A stretch of DNA of 64,000 nucleotides from the NCBI GenBank assembly GCA_003168265.1, contig PMSV01000019.1, positions 62,001 through 126,000 on the forward strand. Reading direction: 5' to 3'. Positions 33,852 through 41,966 of this stretch are shown piece after piece; position 1 is the first letter of the stretch; each line of letters starts with the position of its first letter. A program made the position numbers and the translations under genes. Below the pieces are notes generated by a model that was given only the letters and a program-made list of their open reading frames with translations, was not told the origin of the DNA and made no database searches. The DNA comes from Chitinophagaceae bacterium. Its GTDB lineage: Bacteria > Bacteroidota > Bacteroidia > Chitinophagales > Chitinophagaceae.

Positions 33852-33992
33852 CTACAAGCCCCGCAAAAGAAGGTCTGTATGCCACCACCACAACTGAAAA
33901 TTGAAACACTTGTTTGTCATCTTATCTTTCATCTTATCTTTCATCTTATCTTTCATCTTTTCGATCATCTTATCTGACTGATTTTTTTCCAT
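33852..33992 (-). CDS. trpL: trp operon leader peptide with three consecutive Trp codons
   Basis: The minus-strand leader ORF ends QLWWWHTDLLLRGL and stops at TAG 33852-33854. Three UGG codons in a row (33882-33890) are far beyond chance and stand 5' of an intrinsic terminator. Six in-frame ATGs could start it: 33992, 33968, 33956, 33944, 33932 and 33920, giving 46 to 22 residues. The longest form begins next to the predicted transcription start. Ribosome stalling at UGG would leave CGGGGC (33858-33863, codons for Arg-Gly) free to pair with the terminator's 5' arm. A ribosome reaching the stop would cover it and allow termination. Confidence 0.92.
   Translation of the reverse strand: MEKNQSDKMIEKMKDKMKDKMKDKMTNKCFNFQLWWWHTDLLLRGL
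33918..33953 (-). repeat. 12-bp tandem repeat (three perfect units) inside trpL
   Basis: The forward-strand unit CATCTTATCTTT occurs at 33918-33929, 33930-33941 and 33942-33953, with degenerate partial units to about 33977. On the leader transcript each unit encodes Met-Lys-Asp-Lys. The unit is a multiple of three, so gain or loss keeps the Trp codons in frame but changes the number of AUG codons and the leader length. Confidence 0.85.
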
Positions 33993-33999
33993 TGCATTG

Positions 34000-34030
34000 C
34001 AAATATGGAGGCTTTTTTGAAAACTACCAA
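34000..34030 (-). promoter_or_regulatory. Predicted trp operon promoter
   Basis: On the minus strand TTG (34028-34030) is followed after 22 bases by TATTTGC (33999-34005), close to the Bacteroidota TTTG/TAnnTTTG pattern. Transcription would begin near 33992-33994, at the first ATG of trpL, so the leader mRNA would be almost leaderless. Confidence 0.45.
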
Positions 34031-34049
34031 TTTTTCTCCTTAATTTTTG
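34016..34049 (+). promoter_or_regulatory. Predicted promoter of the acyltransferase-like gene
   Basis: TTTG at 34016-34019, a 21-base spacer, then TAATTTTTG at 34041-34049, about 20 bases before the ATG at 34070. It overlaps the divergent trp promoter region, so the two may interfere with one another. Confidence 0.45.
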
Positions 34050-34069
34050 AGCGCCAACCAACTGCTCAA

Positions 34070-35179
34070 ATGGATCGGTCATCTAACCCCATCTTAGGAC
34101 AAAGACTGCTTTCACTCGACTTTCTGCGTGGATTCATCATGGTATTGCTTGCTCTTGAAAGCACCGGACTCTACGAACATTTATATTCACTCAATAAGCA
34201 CAATGAGGTTCTCGCTCCCTTTCTCATCGAGTTCTTCCACCATCCCTGGAACGGGTTGCGTTTCTGGGACCTTGTGCAGCCTTCCTTTATGTTCATGGCA
34301 GGTGTATCTATGGCTTTTTCCTTAAAAAAACAGGAGGCCATGGGCATAAGCTGGGGGAATTCTTTCCGAAAAACACTTAAGCGCTGTTTCTGGCTTTTCT
34401 TTTGGGGAGTGTTGGATTATGCTGTCAGAGGTTCCCATCTTTCATTTGAGCTTTGGGATGTGCTCACTCAATTGTCCTTCACTACCCTTCTGGCCTTCCT
34501 CATCTTCAGATGGTCGGCAAATGCACAGATAATTGTATGTGCAGGCCTGTTATTGATCACAGAAGGCCTTTATCGTTTCGCCCATGTGCCTGGATTCGAC
34601 CAGCCCTTCACGGACCAGCACAATTTTGGAAATTATATCGACCTGCTATTGATGAATAAGGTCAACAAAGGAGGATGGGTGGCCATCAATTGTATTCCCA
34701 CTTCCGTTCATACGATCGCAGGTGTGCTCGCGGGCAAGCTGCTTATTAGCGGGAAGAACAAGATTCGCACCCTGCTTGCCTGGGCCCTTGTCTGTTTTGT
34801 GTTGGGATACGGGATCGATGCATTGCATATCACGCCTATCATCAAACGCATAGCCACTAGTTCCTTCACACTGGCCTCCCTCGGATACAGTCTTTGTTTT
34901 CTTTCACTCAGCTATTGGGCTATAGATGTCAGAAACCGAAGGAAATATTTGAAGTTCTTCACGATCGTGGGCATGAATTCCATATTTATCTACCTTTTCT
35001 TTGAGATCGTTGGAGATCGCTGGTTCACCGGATACATCACAACCATCAGCAGCAACCTGCTCGCTTATTTTCAAACGCCAGAGGCGCTTATTCTCCTGCT
35101 TTCCTCCCTTTCAGTATTTGCCCTCGAATGGTATTTCTGTTATTTTCTGTATAAGAAGAAAATCTTCTTCAAACTCTGA
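34070..35179 (+). CDS. NagX-like membrane protein (heparan-alpha-glucosaminide N-acetyltransferase-like)
   Basis: 369 residues from ATG 34070 (MDRSSNPILGQRLLSLDFLR). The upstream TTG reading frame only translates the trp repeat region and is rejected. About ten membrane helices follow. The opening RLLSLDFLRGFIMVLLALES is the typical start of the DUF5009/HGSNAT-like family, with HHPWNGLRFWDLVQPSFMFM as the second conserved block and a loop His-Pro. These proteins probably move an acetyl group across the membrane to a sugar. It sits alone between the two amino-acid units in the opposite direction, and converges on the DinB gene. Confidence 0.82.
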   Translation: MDRSSNPILGQRLLSLDFLRGFIMVLLALESTGLYEHLYSLNKHNEVLAPFLIEFFHHPWNGLRFWDLVQPSFMFMAGVSMAFSLKKQEAMGISWGNSFRKTLKRCFWLFFWGVLDYAVRGSHLSFELWDVLTQLSFTTLLAFLIFRWSANAQIIVCAGLLLITEGLYRFAHVPGFDQPFTDQHNFGNYIDLLLMNKVNKGGWVAINCIPTSVHTIAGVLAGKLLISGKNKIRTLLAWALVCFVLGYGIDALHITPIIKRIATSSFTLASLGYSLCFLSLSYWAIDVRNRRKYLKFFTIVGMNSIFIYLFFEIVGDRWFTGYITTISSNLLAYFQTPEALILLLSSLSVFALEWYFCYFLYKKKIFFKL

Positions 35180-35206
35180 GATCCCTTGTTGATCCCTGCT
35201 TATCGC

Positions 35207-35701
35207 TCAACGTTCATCGGCCGTCGGTCCATACATGCCGGGAACAGGAACATTCAGAAGCCTGAGAAATACCGTGAGCTGACCTCGATGATGATAAGTA
35301 TGATTGAAACCCCATTGGCGGATGGCCAGTTTTTTTGTCGGTTGGTAAATCACCCGGTCTCCGCGTTTCACCGTCCAGGTTTTCTCAAAATCTTCTTCAG
35401 GGCAATTTTCAAGCGCATACAATGCCTTAGCCAGATGGTCTTCAAAAATTCCGAGCAATTCCGGCAATGAAGCCGCTATATCAATGACGTTCCCCGAGGG
35501 TTGAAAAACAAATTCATCATGCTCGATCGCTGTATAGACCCATCTGTTCAACTGGGCAATATGGGTTGCAAGCCTGGCCAGTGTCATGGACTTTTCATGA
35601 GGCTTCCAGTCGCGGTGTTCAAAAGGAACCCGTTCCAGGATCTTTCTTGTGCTCTTGGATTCACTTCTTAGTTCCCCGATCAGGGAAGAGCTTATTGACA
35701 T
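35207..35701 (-). CDS. DinB-family protein
   Basis: 164 residues forming a four-helix bundle. The metal-binding His positions are visible in EHRDWKPHEKSMTLARLATH and QWGFNHTYHHRGQLTVFLRL, giving the DinB/YfiT-type triad. Such proteins are thiol- or metal-dependent transferases, often linked to bacillithiol or stress; the substrate is unknown. It begins 15 bases after hisB and closes that unit, so it may be co-transcribed. Confidence 0.85.
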   Translation of the reverse strand: MSISSSLIGELRSESKSTRKILERVPFEHRDWKPHEKSMTLARLATHIAQLNRWVYTAIEHDEFVFQPSGNVIDIAASLPELLGIFEDHLAKALYALENCPEEDFEKTWTVKRGDRVIYQPTKKLAIRQWGFNHTYHHRGQLTVFLRLLNVPVPGMYGPTADER

Positions 35702-35716
35702 AGAACTTATTTAAGA

Positions 35717-36856
35717 TCACAAAACCCCCTTGGTGCTCGGAAGATAATTGCTCATGGGATCACGCCTTATTGCCATCCGGATTCCCCGGGCAAAGGCCTT
35801 GAAAATAGCTTCTATCTTGTGGTGGTCGTTTTCGCCTTCACATTGGACATGAAGATTGCACCTGGCTGCATCCGAGAAGGATTTGAAAAAATGGAAAAAC
35901 ATTTCGGTAGGCATTTCTCCAACCTTTTCCCTTTTGAAGGAAGCATCCCAGACGATCCAGGGACGACCGCCGAAATCAATGAGCACTTTGGCATCAGCTT
36001 CATCCATTGGGAGAGCAAAACCATAACGTTCCATGCCCCGTTTATCTGCAAGCGCTTTGGAAAATGCCTCACCAAGAGCAATCCCGGTGTCTTCGATGGT
36101 ATGGTGTTCGTCGATATGCAGGTCCCCCTTCACATCGATTTGAAGATCGATCCTTCCGTGCCGGGCAATCTGTTCCAGCATATGATCAAAAAATCCGAGG
36201 CCCGTATGAATCCGGCTCTTGCCGGAACCATCGGCATTCAATTCGATCCTGATGTTGGTTTCATTGGTGAAGCGTTCATGTTCCACTTTTCTCAGTCCCA
36301 GTTTCAGCGTTTCATAGATCCTGCTCCATTCCCGGGTCTCCAGGAAGATCGTGCTCTCCAGATCATGCATGGAATCGCTGATCTCCGCCCCTCCCAGATG
36401 GGGGTCATTGTTGAGCCAGATAGCCTGGCAGCCCAGGTTCTTGGCTAGTTGCACATCCGTGATCCTGTCTCCGATCACCAGAGACTTCCCGATATCATAG
36501 GCTTCACTATTCAGATAGGAAAGCAGCATACCGATGCCGGGTTTGCGGGTTGGCGCCTCATCCCTAGGGAAGGTCCGGTCAATATGAACGGCGCTGAAAT
36601 AGATCCCTTCGTTTTCCAGGGCCTTGATTACAAATTGATGGACTGGCCAGAAATGTTCTTCAGGAAATAAAGCGTTCCCAAGGCCGTCCTGGTTGGTCAC
36701 CATGACCAGTTCATAATCCAATTCCCTCGCTATCCGGCCCAGGTACTCGAATACTCCCGGATAAAATTCCAGTTTCTCAAAACAGTCCACCTGGTAGGTT
36801 GGGGGAACTTCCCTGATTAGAGTACCGTCCCTGTCTATAAACAAAATCCTTTTCAT
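35717..36856 (-). CDS. hisB: Bifunctional histidinol-phosphatase / imidazoleglycerol-phosphate dehydratase
   Basis: 379 residues from ATG 36856 ([14 protein letters not shown]); ATG 36862 is also possible. The N-terminal HAD phosphatase (about 1-165) has [22 protein letters not shown] and [12 protein letters not shown]. It removes phosphate from histidinol phosphate (step 8). The C-terminal dehydratase (about 190-379) has [33 protein letters not shown] and [20 protein letters not shown], the di-manganese His motifs (step 6). The bifunctional form is common in Bacteroidota and enterobacteria. It follows the cytochrome gene by 40 bases. Confidence 0.96.
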   Translation of the reverse strand: MKRILFIDRDGTLIREVPPTYQVDCFEKLEFYPGVFEYLGRIARELDYELVMVTNQDGLGNALFPEEHFWPVHQFVIKALENEGIYFSAVHIDRTFPRDEAPTRKPGIGMLLSYLNSEAYDIGKSLVIGDRITDVQLAKNLGCQAIWLNNDPHLGGAEISDSMHDLESTIFLETREWSRIYETLKLGLRKVEHERFTNETNIRIELNADGSGKSRIHTGLGFFDHMLEQIARHGRIDLQIDVKGDLHIDEHHTIEDTGIALGEAFSKALADKRGMERYGFALPMDEADAKVLIDFGGRPWIVWDASFKREKVGEMPTEMFFHFFKSFSDAARCNLHVQCEGENDHHKIEAIFKAFARGIRMAIRRDPMSNYLPSTKGVL

Positions 36857-36896
36857 GTACATAATTTCCGTTCTGGATTTCAAATCCATAACACGA

Positions 36897-37322
36897 TCAA
36901 TGAGTCTTTGCCCTTACCGTTTTAACCTCGGCTTCGGTCACCGCTTTCGCCTTGTTTCCGAAACCGTTACGAATATAGGTCAGCACATCGGCTATCTGCT
37001 GGTCGCTCAGGTCCGCATGAGAGGCCATGATATTATGGTATTGCACTGCATCGATCTCAACGCCTGAATTCATTCCTTTCAGCACGATTGTTATCAAATC
37101 GGCCTTGTCACCCAGCACCCATTTGGTCCTGATCAGCGGAGGATTCATGGATTGCACTCCGCCTCCGTCCATCATATGACAGCTCAGGCATTGCTGCGTG
37201 TAGATGATTTTCCCTCGATCGATGCTGGCCTGCAGTTTTGATTGGAGGGGTGCGATAGTCCAGGCGCTAATGCCAATCAAAAATAATCCTGTAACCACTA
37301 CCAGCCTTATCCAATAAATCAT
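36897..37322 (-). CDS. Small c-type cytochrome
   Basis: 141 residues. An N-terminal signal anchor ([18 protein letters not shown]) is followed by one haem site, [15 protein letters not shown] (CxxCH). A Met axial ligand is probably in the [20 protein letters not shown] region. It should be periplasmic and membrane-bound. It starts 15 bases after the PQQ-type dehydrogenase gene and may be its electron acceptor. Both lie inside the his unit between hisC and hisB. Confidence 0.88.
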   Translation of the reverse strand: MIYWIRLVVVTGLFLIGISAWTIAPLQSKLQASIDRGKIIYTQQCLSCHMMDGGGVQSMNPPLIRTKWVLGDKADLITIVLKGMNSGVEIDAVQYHNIMASHADLSDQQIADVLTYIRNGFGNKAKAVTEAEVKTVRAKTH

Positions 37323-37337
37323 GCTAGTTTAATTTTT

Positions 37338-38645
37338 TTATTTATTGCCATAGCTGATTTTCCAAACCGTTCCCTTAGTATCATCCGTCACATAGATGGA
37401 ACCATCCGGGCTCTGTGCAATTCCGCATGGACGGTGTTTGGCCCTGCCTGATGCGGTGAACTGAGCCCCCCCGGAAAAACCATCGGCAAATACTTCCCAG
37501 TTTCCTACAGGCTTCCCGTCCTTAAAAGGGACAAAGACCACAAAATAACCGGCCTGTGGCTCCGGAGCACGGTTCCAGGATCCATGGAATACCACAAAAG
37601 CTCCATTCTTATATTTTTCCGGGAACTGGCTGCCTGTATAAAACAAGAGTCCGTTTGGCGCCAGATGACCCGGAAATGAGAAGACCGGATCCTGCGCATC
37701 TTCACCGGCAGTCTTTTTTCCATCGCCACCAAATTCAGGAGCGAGGATCTTCTTATGCTGGACCTGGTCGTAATAAATATAGGGCCAGCCGCAATTGGAT
37801 CCCTGATGCAATTCATATAGGCATTCCGCCGGCAATTCCGCACTTTGTTTGGTATCGTAGAGATCGGGAAAAAGATCATGCAATTGATCCCTGCCATGCT
37901 GCATGACAAAAAGCGTATTGGTCTGTGTATTCCAGTTCAGGCCGACCACATTGCGCAGGCCGGTTGCATATCGTACTCCATCTCCATAGGTTTGGTTGGG
38001 CTTATCGGCTTTGAACTTCCAGATTCCGCCAGCAGAATCCAGAATGGGACAGGGTTTCATGCCTGGAGAACCTTTTTGGCGGTCTTGTACCTGGCAGGAA
38101 TTGGAATAAGCCCCGATATTGACATACAGGTTTCCATCATTATCCAGCGCAATGGCCTTAGCCTCATGTTCATGGCGGGAAAGCAAACCAGTTACGATTT
38201 TTTCCGGATGATCGGGATCGGCGACATTACCGGAAGCATCCAATTTGAAACGAAAAACTTCCTCATCCGAAGAAGCATAAAGATAACTATTGCCGATCGC
38301 GATGCCGGTTCCTGCAAAATCTCCGAAGCCCGACTTCTCTTCGGCCTTGCCATCCCCATTAGTATCCCTTAATCTCACAATCCCCTTCCCGTCCTTCAAT
38401 CCTTGCAACTTTACATAGACATCACCGTTGCTATTCACTGCAATATGCCTGGCGGAGCCCAGGTTTTCAGCGAATACTGAAGCATGGAAACCGGCGGGCA
38501 ACGTAAGGGTTACATCCCCATCCCCCTCTGAGACAGAAGCCGAAATTTTAGTTGTATCATGGCTGCTATTATTCGCACAGGCGAATACTGAAAAAACAGA
38601 GCTCAGCAACAAAGCGTATATCATTCTTATCATTCTTGTTGGCAT
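37338..38645 (-). CDS. PQQ-type sugar (sorbosone/glucose) dehydrogenase lipoprotein
   Basis: 435 residues with a lipoprotein signal (YALLLSSVFSVFAC, Cys about residue 23). The rest is a six-bladed GSDH-type propeller: LTLPAGFHASVFAENLGSAR, RYATGLRNVVGLNWNTQTNT, VMQHGRDQLHDLFPD, PAECLYELHQGSNCGWPYIY, VFHGSWNRAPEPQAGYFVVF and RPCGIAQSPDGSIYVTDDTK. Relatives oxidise aldoses or sorbosone with PQQ and pass electrons to a cytochrome, which is the next gene. It is periplasmic. Its place between hisC (32-base gap) and hisB is unusual. Confidence 0.88.
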   Translation of the reverse strand: MPTRMIRMIYALLLSSVFSVFACANNSSHDTTKISASVSEGDGDVTLTLPAGFHASVFAENLGSARHIAVNSNGDVYVKLQGLKDGKGIVRLRDTNGDGKAEEKSGFGDFAGTGIAIGNSYLYASSDEEVFRFKLDASGNVADPDHPEKIVTGLLSRHEHEAKAIALDNDGNLYVNIGAYSNSCQVQDRQKGSPGMKPCPILDSAGGIWKFKADKPNQTYGDGVRYATGLRNVVGLNWNTQTNTLFVMQHGRDQLHDLFPDLYDTKQSAELPAECLYELHQGSNCGWPYIYYDQVQHKKILAPEFGGDGKKTAGEDAQDPVFSFPGHLAPNGLLFYTGSQFPEKYKNGAFVVFHGSWNRAPEPQAGYFVVFVPFKDGKPVGNWEVFADGFSGGAQFTASGRAKHRPCGIAQSPDGSIYVTDDTKGTVWKISYGNK

Positions 38646-38677
38646 ATATTTCTTTTTAGAACAGGAAAGTTACAGCA

Positions 38678-39727
38678 TCATGCCGAAAATTTAGCCAATG
38701 CATTGATCAGCTCATCATTTTCCCTTTCCGTTCCTACCGTAATACGCAAGCAGCCCTCACAGAGTTCAACCCTGCTCCTGTCCCTCACTACGATCTGCCT
38801 GTCCAATAAATACCCGTAAATGGCGTCGGGACTATCAACCCGGACCAATAAAAAATTTGCATCGCTTACATACACTTTCAGGACATGGGGAAGCGCCACC
38901 AGTTTCATTTTCAACTCTTCCCTCATCCGGACGATGACCCGGATCATTTCATTGACCTGATCCACTTCCCCTAGCGCCTTCAGTGCCAGGTCCTGTGTCG
39001 CCTGATTGATATTGTAGGGAGGTTTAACCTTATTCAATATTTCGACGATGGACGAACTCGCATAAGCCATACCCAGTCGCAGGCCGGCAAGCCCCCAGGC
39101 CTTGCTCAGGGTATGCATGACCACAAGATTGGGATATTCGGTCAGCTCCTGTATAAAACTGCGGTGCCTGGAAAAATTGATATAGGCTTCATCGACCACA
39201 ACAATTCCTGAAAAATTATTCAGCAGCATTTCAATATCCTCACGGTCGAAGGCATTGCCTGTGGGATTATTCGGGGAGCAGATCCAGATGATCTTTGTAT
39301 GCTCATCCACCAGGTTCTCAAGGTGAATAAGGTCCAGTTGAAAATTATCAAGCAACCGGGCCTTCCTGACTTCCACCTCATTGATGGCTGCCGAAACCTC
39401 ATACATTCCATAGGTCGGCGGGTTTATGATGATATTGTCGAGGCCTGGACGGCAAAATGATCTGGTCAGGATGTCGATGCATTCATCGCTTCCATTTCCT
39501 AAAAAAATATGCTCGGGAGGAATGCCTTTTATTTCTGAAAGTGCTTGCTTCAGTTTGAATTGATGAGGGTCCGGGTAACGGTTATACCATTTGGTGAGCG
39601 GGGAACCCAAACTGTTTTCGTTGGCATCCAGGAATATCCGGGCTTCTCCATTGAATTCATCACGTGCGGAAGAATAGGGAATCAATTTTTTGATATTCGG
39701 GCGAAGCAATTGATCCAGGTCGAACAT
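38678..39727 (-). CDS. hisC: Histidinol-phosphate aminotransferase
   Basis: 349 residues from ATG 39727 (MFDLDQLLRPNIKKL). It is a fold-type I PLP enzyme, step 7 of histidine synthesis. Motifs: DANENSLGSPLTKWYNRYPD, EHIFLGNGSDECIDIL, WICSPNNPTGNAFDREDIEM, VVVDEAYINFS and the PLP Lys in MHTLSKAWGLAGLRLGMAYA. It has full length. A 12-base gap separates it from hisD. Confidence 0.96.
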   Translation of the reverse strand: MFDLDQLLRPNIKKLIPYSSARDEFNGEARIFLDANENSLGSPLTKWYNRYPDPHQFKLKQALSEIKGIPPEHIFLGNGSDECIDILTRSFCRPGLDNIIINPPTYGMYEVSAAINEVEVRKARLLDNFQLDLIHLENLVDEHTKIIWICSPNNPTGNAFDREDIEMLLNNFSGIVVVDEAYINFSRHRSFIQELTEYPNLVVMHTLSKAWGLAGLRLGMAYASSSIVEILNKVKPPYNINQATQDLALKALGEVDQVNEMIRVIVRMREELKMKLVALPHVLKVYVSDANFLLVRVDSPDAIYGYLLDRQIVVRDRSRVELCEGCLRITVGTERENDELINALAKFSA

Positions 39728-39739
39728 ATACAAGTTTTT

Positions 39740-41014
39740 TTATTTTTCAAGCCGCACACGAACAGCTTCAGCATGGGCTCTAAGTCCCTCTGCTTCCGCC
39801 ATCATTTCAACGGCTATAGAAATTCCTTCCAGCCCTTCCTTCGACAATTGTTGAAAACTTATTTTTTTCCTGAAACTATCCAGGCTGAGACCGCTATAAG
39901 CTTTTGCAAAACCATTCGTCGGGAGAGTATGATTGGTGCCGCTGGCATAATCGCCCACTGATTCAGGAGAATAGGGACCGATGAATACTGAACCTGCATT
40001 GATCACCTTTTCTGCCATTTCACCGGCATTTTTTGAATTCAGGATCAAATGTTCGGGGGCATAGGCATTCAGAATTTCAATGGCCTCAGATTCATTTTTG
40101 ACCAGAACGATCCGGCTTTTATTCAATGCCTGAACTGCGATTTTCATTCTTGGCAATCGTTTCAATTGTTCACGGATCTGTTTTTTAACCTCCCCTGCAA
40201 TTTTTCCTGAACCCGTAACCAGCAGAACCTGGCTGTCGGGCCCGTGTTCAGCCTGGGACAACAGATCGGATGCCACAAAGCGGGGATTTGCGGATTCATC
40301 TGCAAAAACCGCCACCTCACTCGGGCCGGCGGGCATATCGATCGAAAGGCCGTCCAACTGGACCCATTTTTTAGCGGTCAGAATATATTGGTTGCCCGGG
40401 CCAAAAATCTTATACACAGCCGGAATGCTTGCCGTGCCATAGGCCATGGCTGCGATAGCCTGCACTCCGCCAACTTTGAAAACAAAACGGATGCCGACCA
40501 GGTAAGCCGTATACAGGATAGCAGGATGGATCTTGCCATCCTTACCTGGAGGGCTGCAAAGAACGATCTTGCTGCATCCCGCAAGGCAGGCAGGAATGCC
40601 AAGCATCAGGACGGTGGAAAAAAGAGGGGCCGTTCCCCCTGGTATATATAGACCCACTTTTTCAATAGGCCTGCTCTTTCTCCAGCATTTGACCCCCGGC
40701 ATGGTTTCGACCGTTTCATCCTCCGTAATCTGAGCACGGTGATAGGTTTCGATATTGCGCATGGCCACTAGGATCGCCATTTTCAATTCCTCTGACACAA
40801 GCCGTTCCGCTTCCTGAAATTCAGATTCTTTAACCTGAAAATCCCGAATATCGACCCGATCGAATTCCCTGGTAAATTTGCGGACGGCCTTATCTCCTTT
40901 CTGTTTTACCGACTTCAATATCTTCCTCACTTTTTGGTCAAGCGAGCCGGCATCGGGAACCGGACGTTCTATGATGAGATCGAGCTTGCTCTTCTTGTAC
41001 CTGATGGTTTCCAT
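39740..41014 (-). CDS. hisD: Histidinol dehydrogenase
   Basis: 424 residues, zinc-dependent. It oxidises L-histidinol to L-histidine in two NAD steps. Motifs: GLYIPGGTAPLFSTVLMLGI, GGVQAIAAMAYGTASIPAVY, DMPAGPSEVAVFADESANPR, LLSQAEHGPDSQVLLVT (zinc Gln and His), NAYAPEHLILNSKNAGEM and YASGTNHTLPTNGFAKAYSG. It has full length and begins 6 bases after hisG. Confidence 0.97.
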   Translation of the reverse strand: METIRYKKSKLDLIIERPVPDAGSLDQKVRKILKSVKQKGDKAVRKFTREFDRVDIRDFQVKESEFQEAERLVSEELKMAILVAMRNIETYHRAQITEDETVETMPGVKCWRKSRPIEKVGLYIPGGTAPLFSTVLMLGIPACLAGCSKIVLCSPPGKDGKIHPAILYTAYLVGIRFVFKVGGVQAIAAMAYGTASIPAVYKIFGPGNQYILTAKKWVQLDGLSIDMPAGPSEVAVFADESANPRFVASDLLSQAEHGPDSQVLLVTGSGKIAGEVKKQIREQLKRLPRMKIAVQALNKSRIVLVKNESEAIEILNAYAPEHLILNSKNAGEMAEKVINAGSVFIGPYSPESVGDYASGTNHTLPTNGFAKAYSGLSLDSFRKKISFQQLSKEGLEGISIAVEMMAEAEGLRAHAEAVRVRLEK

Positions 41015-41020
41015 ATAGTT

Positions 41021-41881
41021 TTAAACGATCATTTTTTCAATGGACACGACCAGGATGCCTTCGGCCCCATTTGATTTAAGTTTTTCGATGATCTCCCAAA
41101 ATTCATTTTCATTCACGACACTGTGCACGCTGCTCCAACCGGGTTCAGCCAAGGGAAGAACGGTTGGGCTCTTCATGCCCGGTAGCAGGGAGATGATCTG
41201 TTTCAGATTTTCATTCGGTGCATTGAGCAGGATATATTTATTGTTCCTGGCTTTTTTAACCGCATTGATCCGGAAGATCAGTTTATCAAGCAGGGCGGAT
41301 TTATCCGGAGCAATTGATCTGTTACGTATAAGCACGGCCCTGGATCTGAGTATGGTCTCCGCTTCCTGAAGGCCATTCATGAACAAGGTGGAACCGCTGC
41401 TTACCAGGTCACAGATCGCATCGGCCAATCCAATTCCGGGAGCAATTTCCACACTGCCGCTGATCTCATGGATCTCTGAATTAACCTTATGTTTATCTAG
41501 AAAATTTCTAAGTAGGACCGGATAGGAAGTAGCTATTTTTTTCCCTTCAAGCGAAGCAGGCCCCTCATAGGGTTCTCCCTTAGGGGTCGCTATAGATAAA
41601 CGGCAATGACCAAATCCCAGTTCTTCCACTACTTCAACCTGTTTACACGCTTCATAAACCACATTCTCCCCTACTATTCCCAGGTCGGCAACGGCATCTT
41701 CCACATATTGAGGGATATCGTCATCGCGGAAAAAATAGATTTCTATCGGAAAATTATTGGCTTCGGCCTTCAGTTTGTTCACGCCATTTGAAATATCGAT
41801 GCCACATTCTCTTAGGAGACTGACCGATCCCTCATGCAGACGGCCGCTTTTCTGAATGGCCAGTTTTAGTTTCTGATTCAT
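41021..41881 (-). CDS. hisG: ATP phosphoribosyltransferase, long form
   Basis: 286 residues. It catalyses the committed step joining ATP and PRPP. The catalytic domain has LKLAIQKSGRLHEGSVSLLR, VADLGIVGENVVYE, ATSYPVLLRNFLDKH and GIGLADAICDLVSSGSTL. Residues from about 210 form the HisG_C regulatory domain (ILLNAPNENLKQIISLLPGM), so it is the homohexameric, histidine-inhibited type that needs no HisZ. It is the first gene behind the his attenuator. Confidence 0.97.
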   Translation of the reverse strand: MNQKLKLAIQKSGRLHEGSVSLLRECGIDISNGVNKLKAEANNFPIEIYFFRDDDIPQYVEDAVADLGIVGENVVYEACKQVEVVEELGFGHCRLSIATPKGEPYEGPASLEGKKIATSYPVLLRNFLDKHKVNSEIHEISGSVEIAPGIGLADAICDLVSSGSTLFMNGLQEAETILRSRAVLIRNRSIAPDKSALLDKLIFRINAVKKARNNKYILLNAPNENLKQIISLLPGMKSPTVLPLAEPGWSSVHSVVNENEFWEIIEKLKSNGAEGILVVSIEKMIV

Positions 41882-41890
41882 ATAATAGGC

Positions 41891-41927
41891 ATAAAAAATA
41901 AAAAGGCTTACCGGAGTAAGCCCTTTT
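41891..41927 (-). terminator. Intrinsic terminator of the his attenuator
   Basis: On the minus-strand transcript AAAAGGGCUUAC, a 4-nt loop (UCCG) and GUAAGCCUUUUU are followed by AUUUUUUAU. The stem GGCTTAC/GTAAGCC lies at 41905-41911 and 41916-41922. It sits 39 bases after the hisL stop and just before hisG. Its 5' arm GGCUUAC can pair instead with GUAGGCC at 41964-41970 (7 pairs, one G-U), which overlaps the hisL stop codon. Confidence 0.93.
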
Positions 41928-41966
41928 AGAATAATTATGTTTATTTAATCACATAACACCTCCGGC

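Noticed and set aside
33664-33909. 81-codon minus-strand frame across the trp leader with a run of Val
   Set aside because: It is the +1 frame of the Trp codons (TGGTGGTGG read as GTGGTG) and runs through the attenuator; the WWW frame explains the sequence better.
33918-33977. Short CRISPR-like array
   Set aside because: Units are 12 bp and contiguous without spacers; in-frame coding repeat, not CRISPR.
33914-34069. N-terminal extension of the NagX-like protein from a TTG at 33914
   Set aside because: It only translates the antisense of the 12-bp repeat (Ser-Ser-Tyr-Leu units) and would start upstream of the predicted promoter; ATG 34070 gives the family's normal N-terminus.
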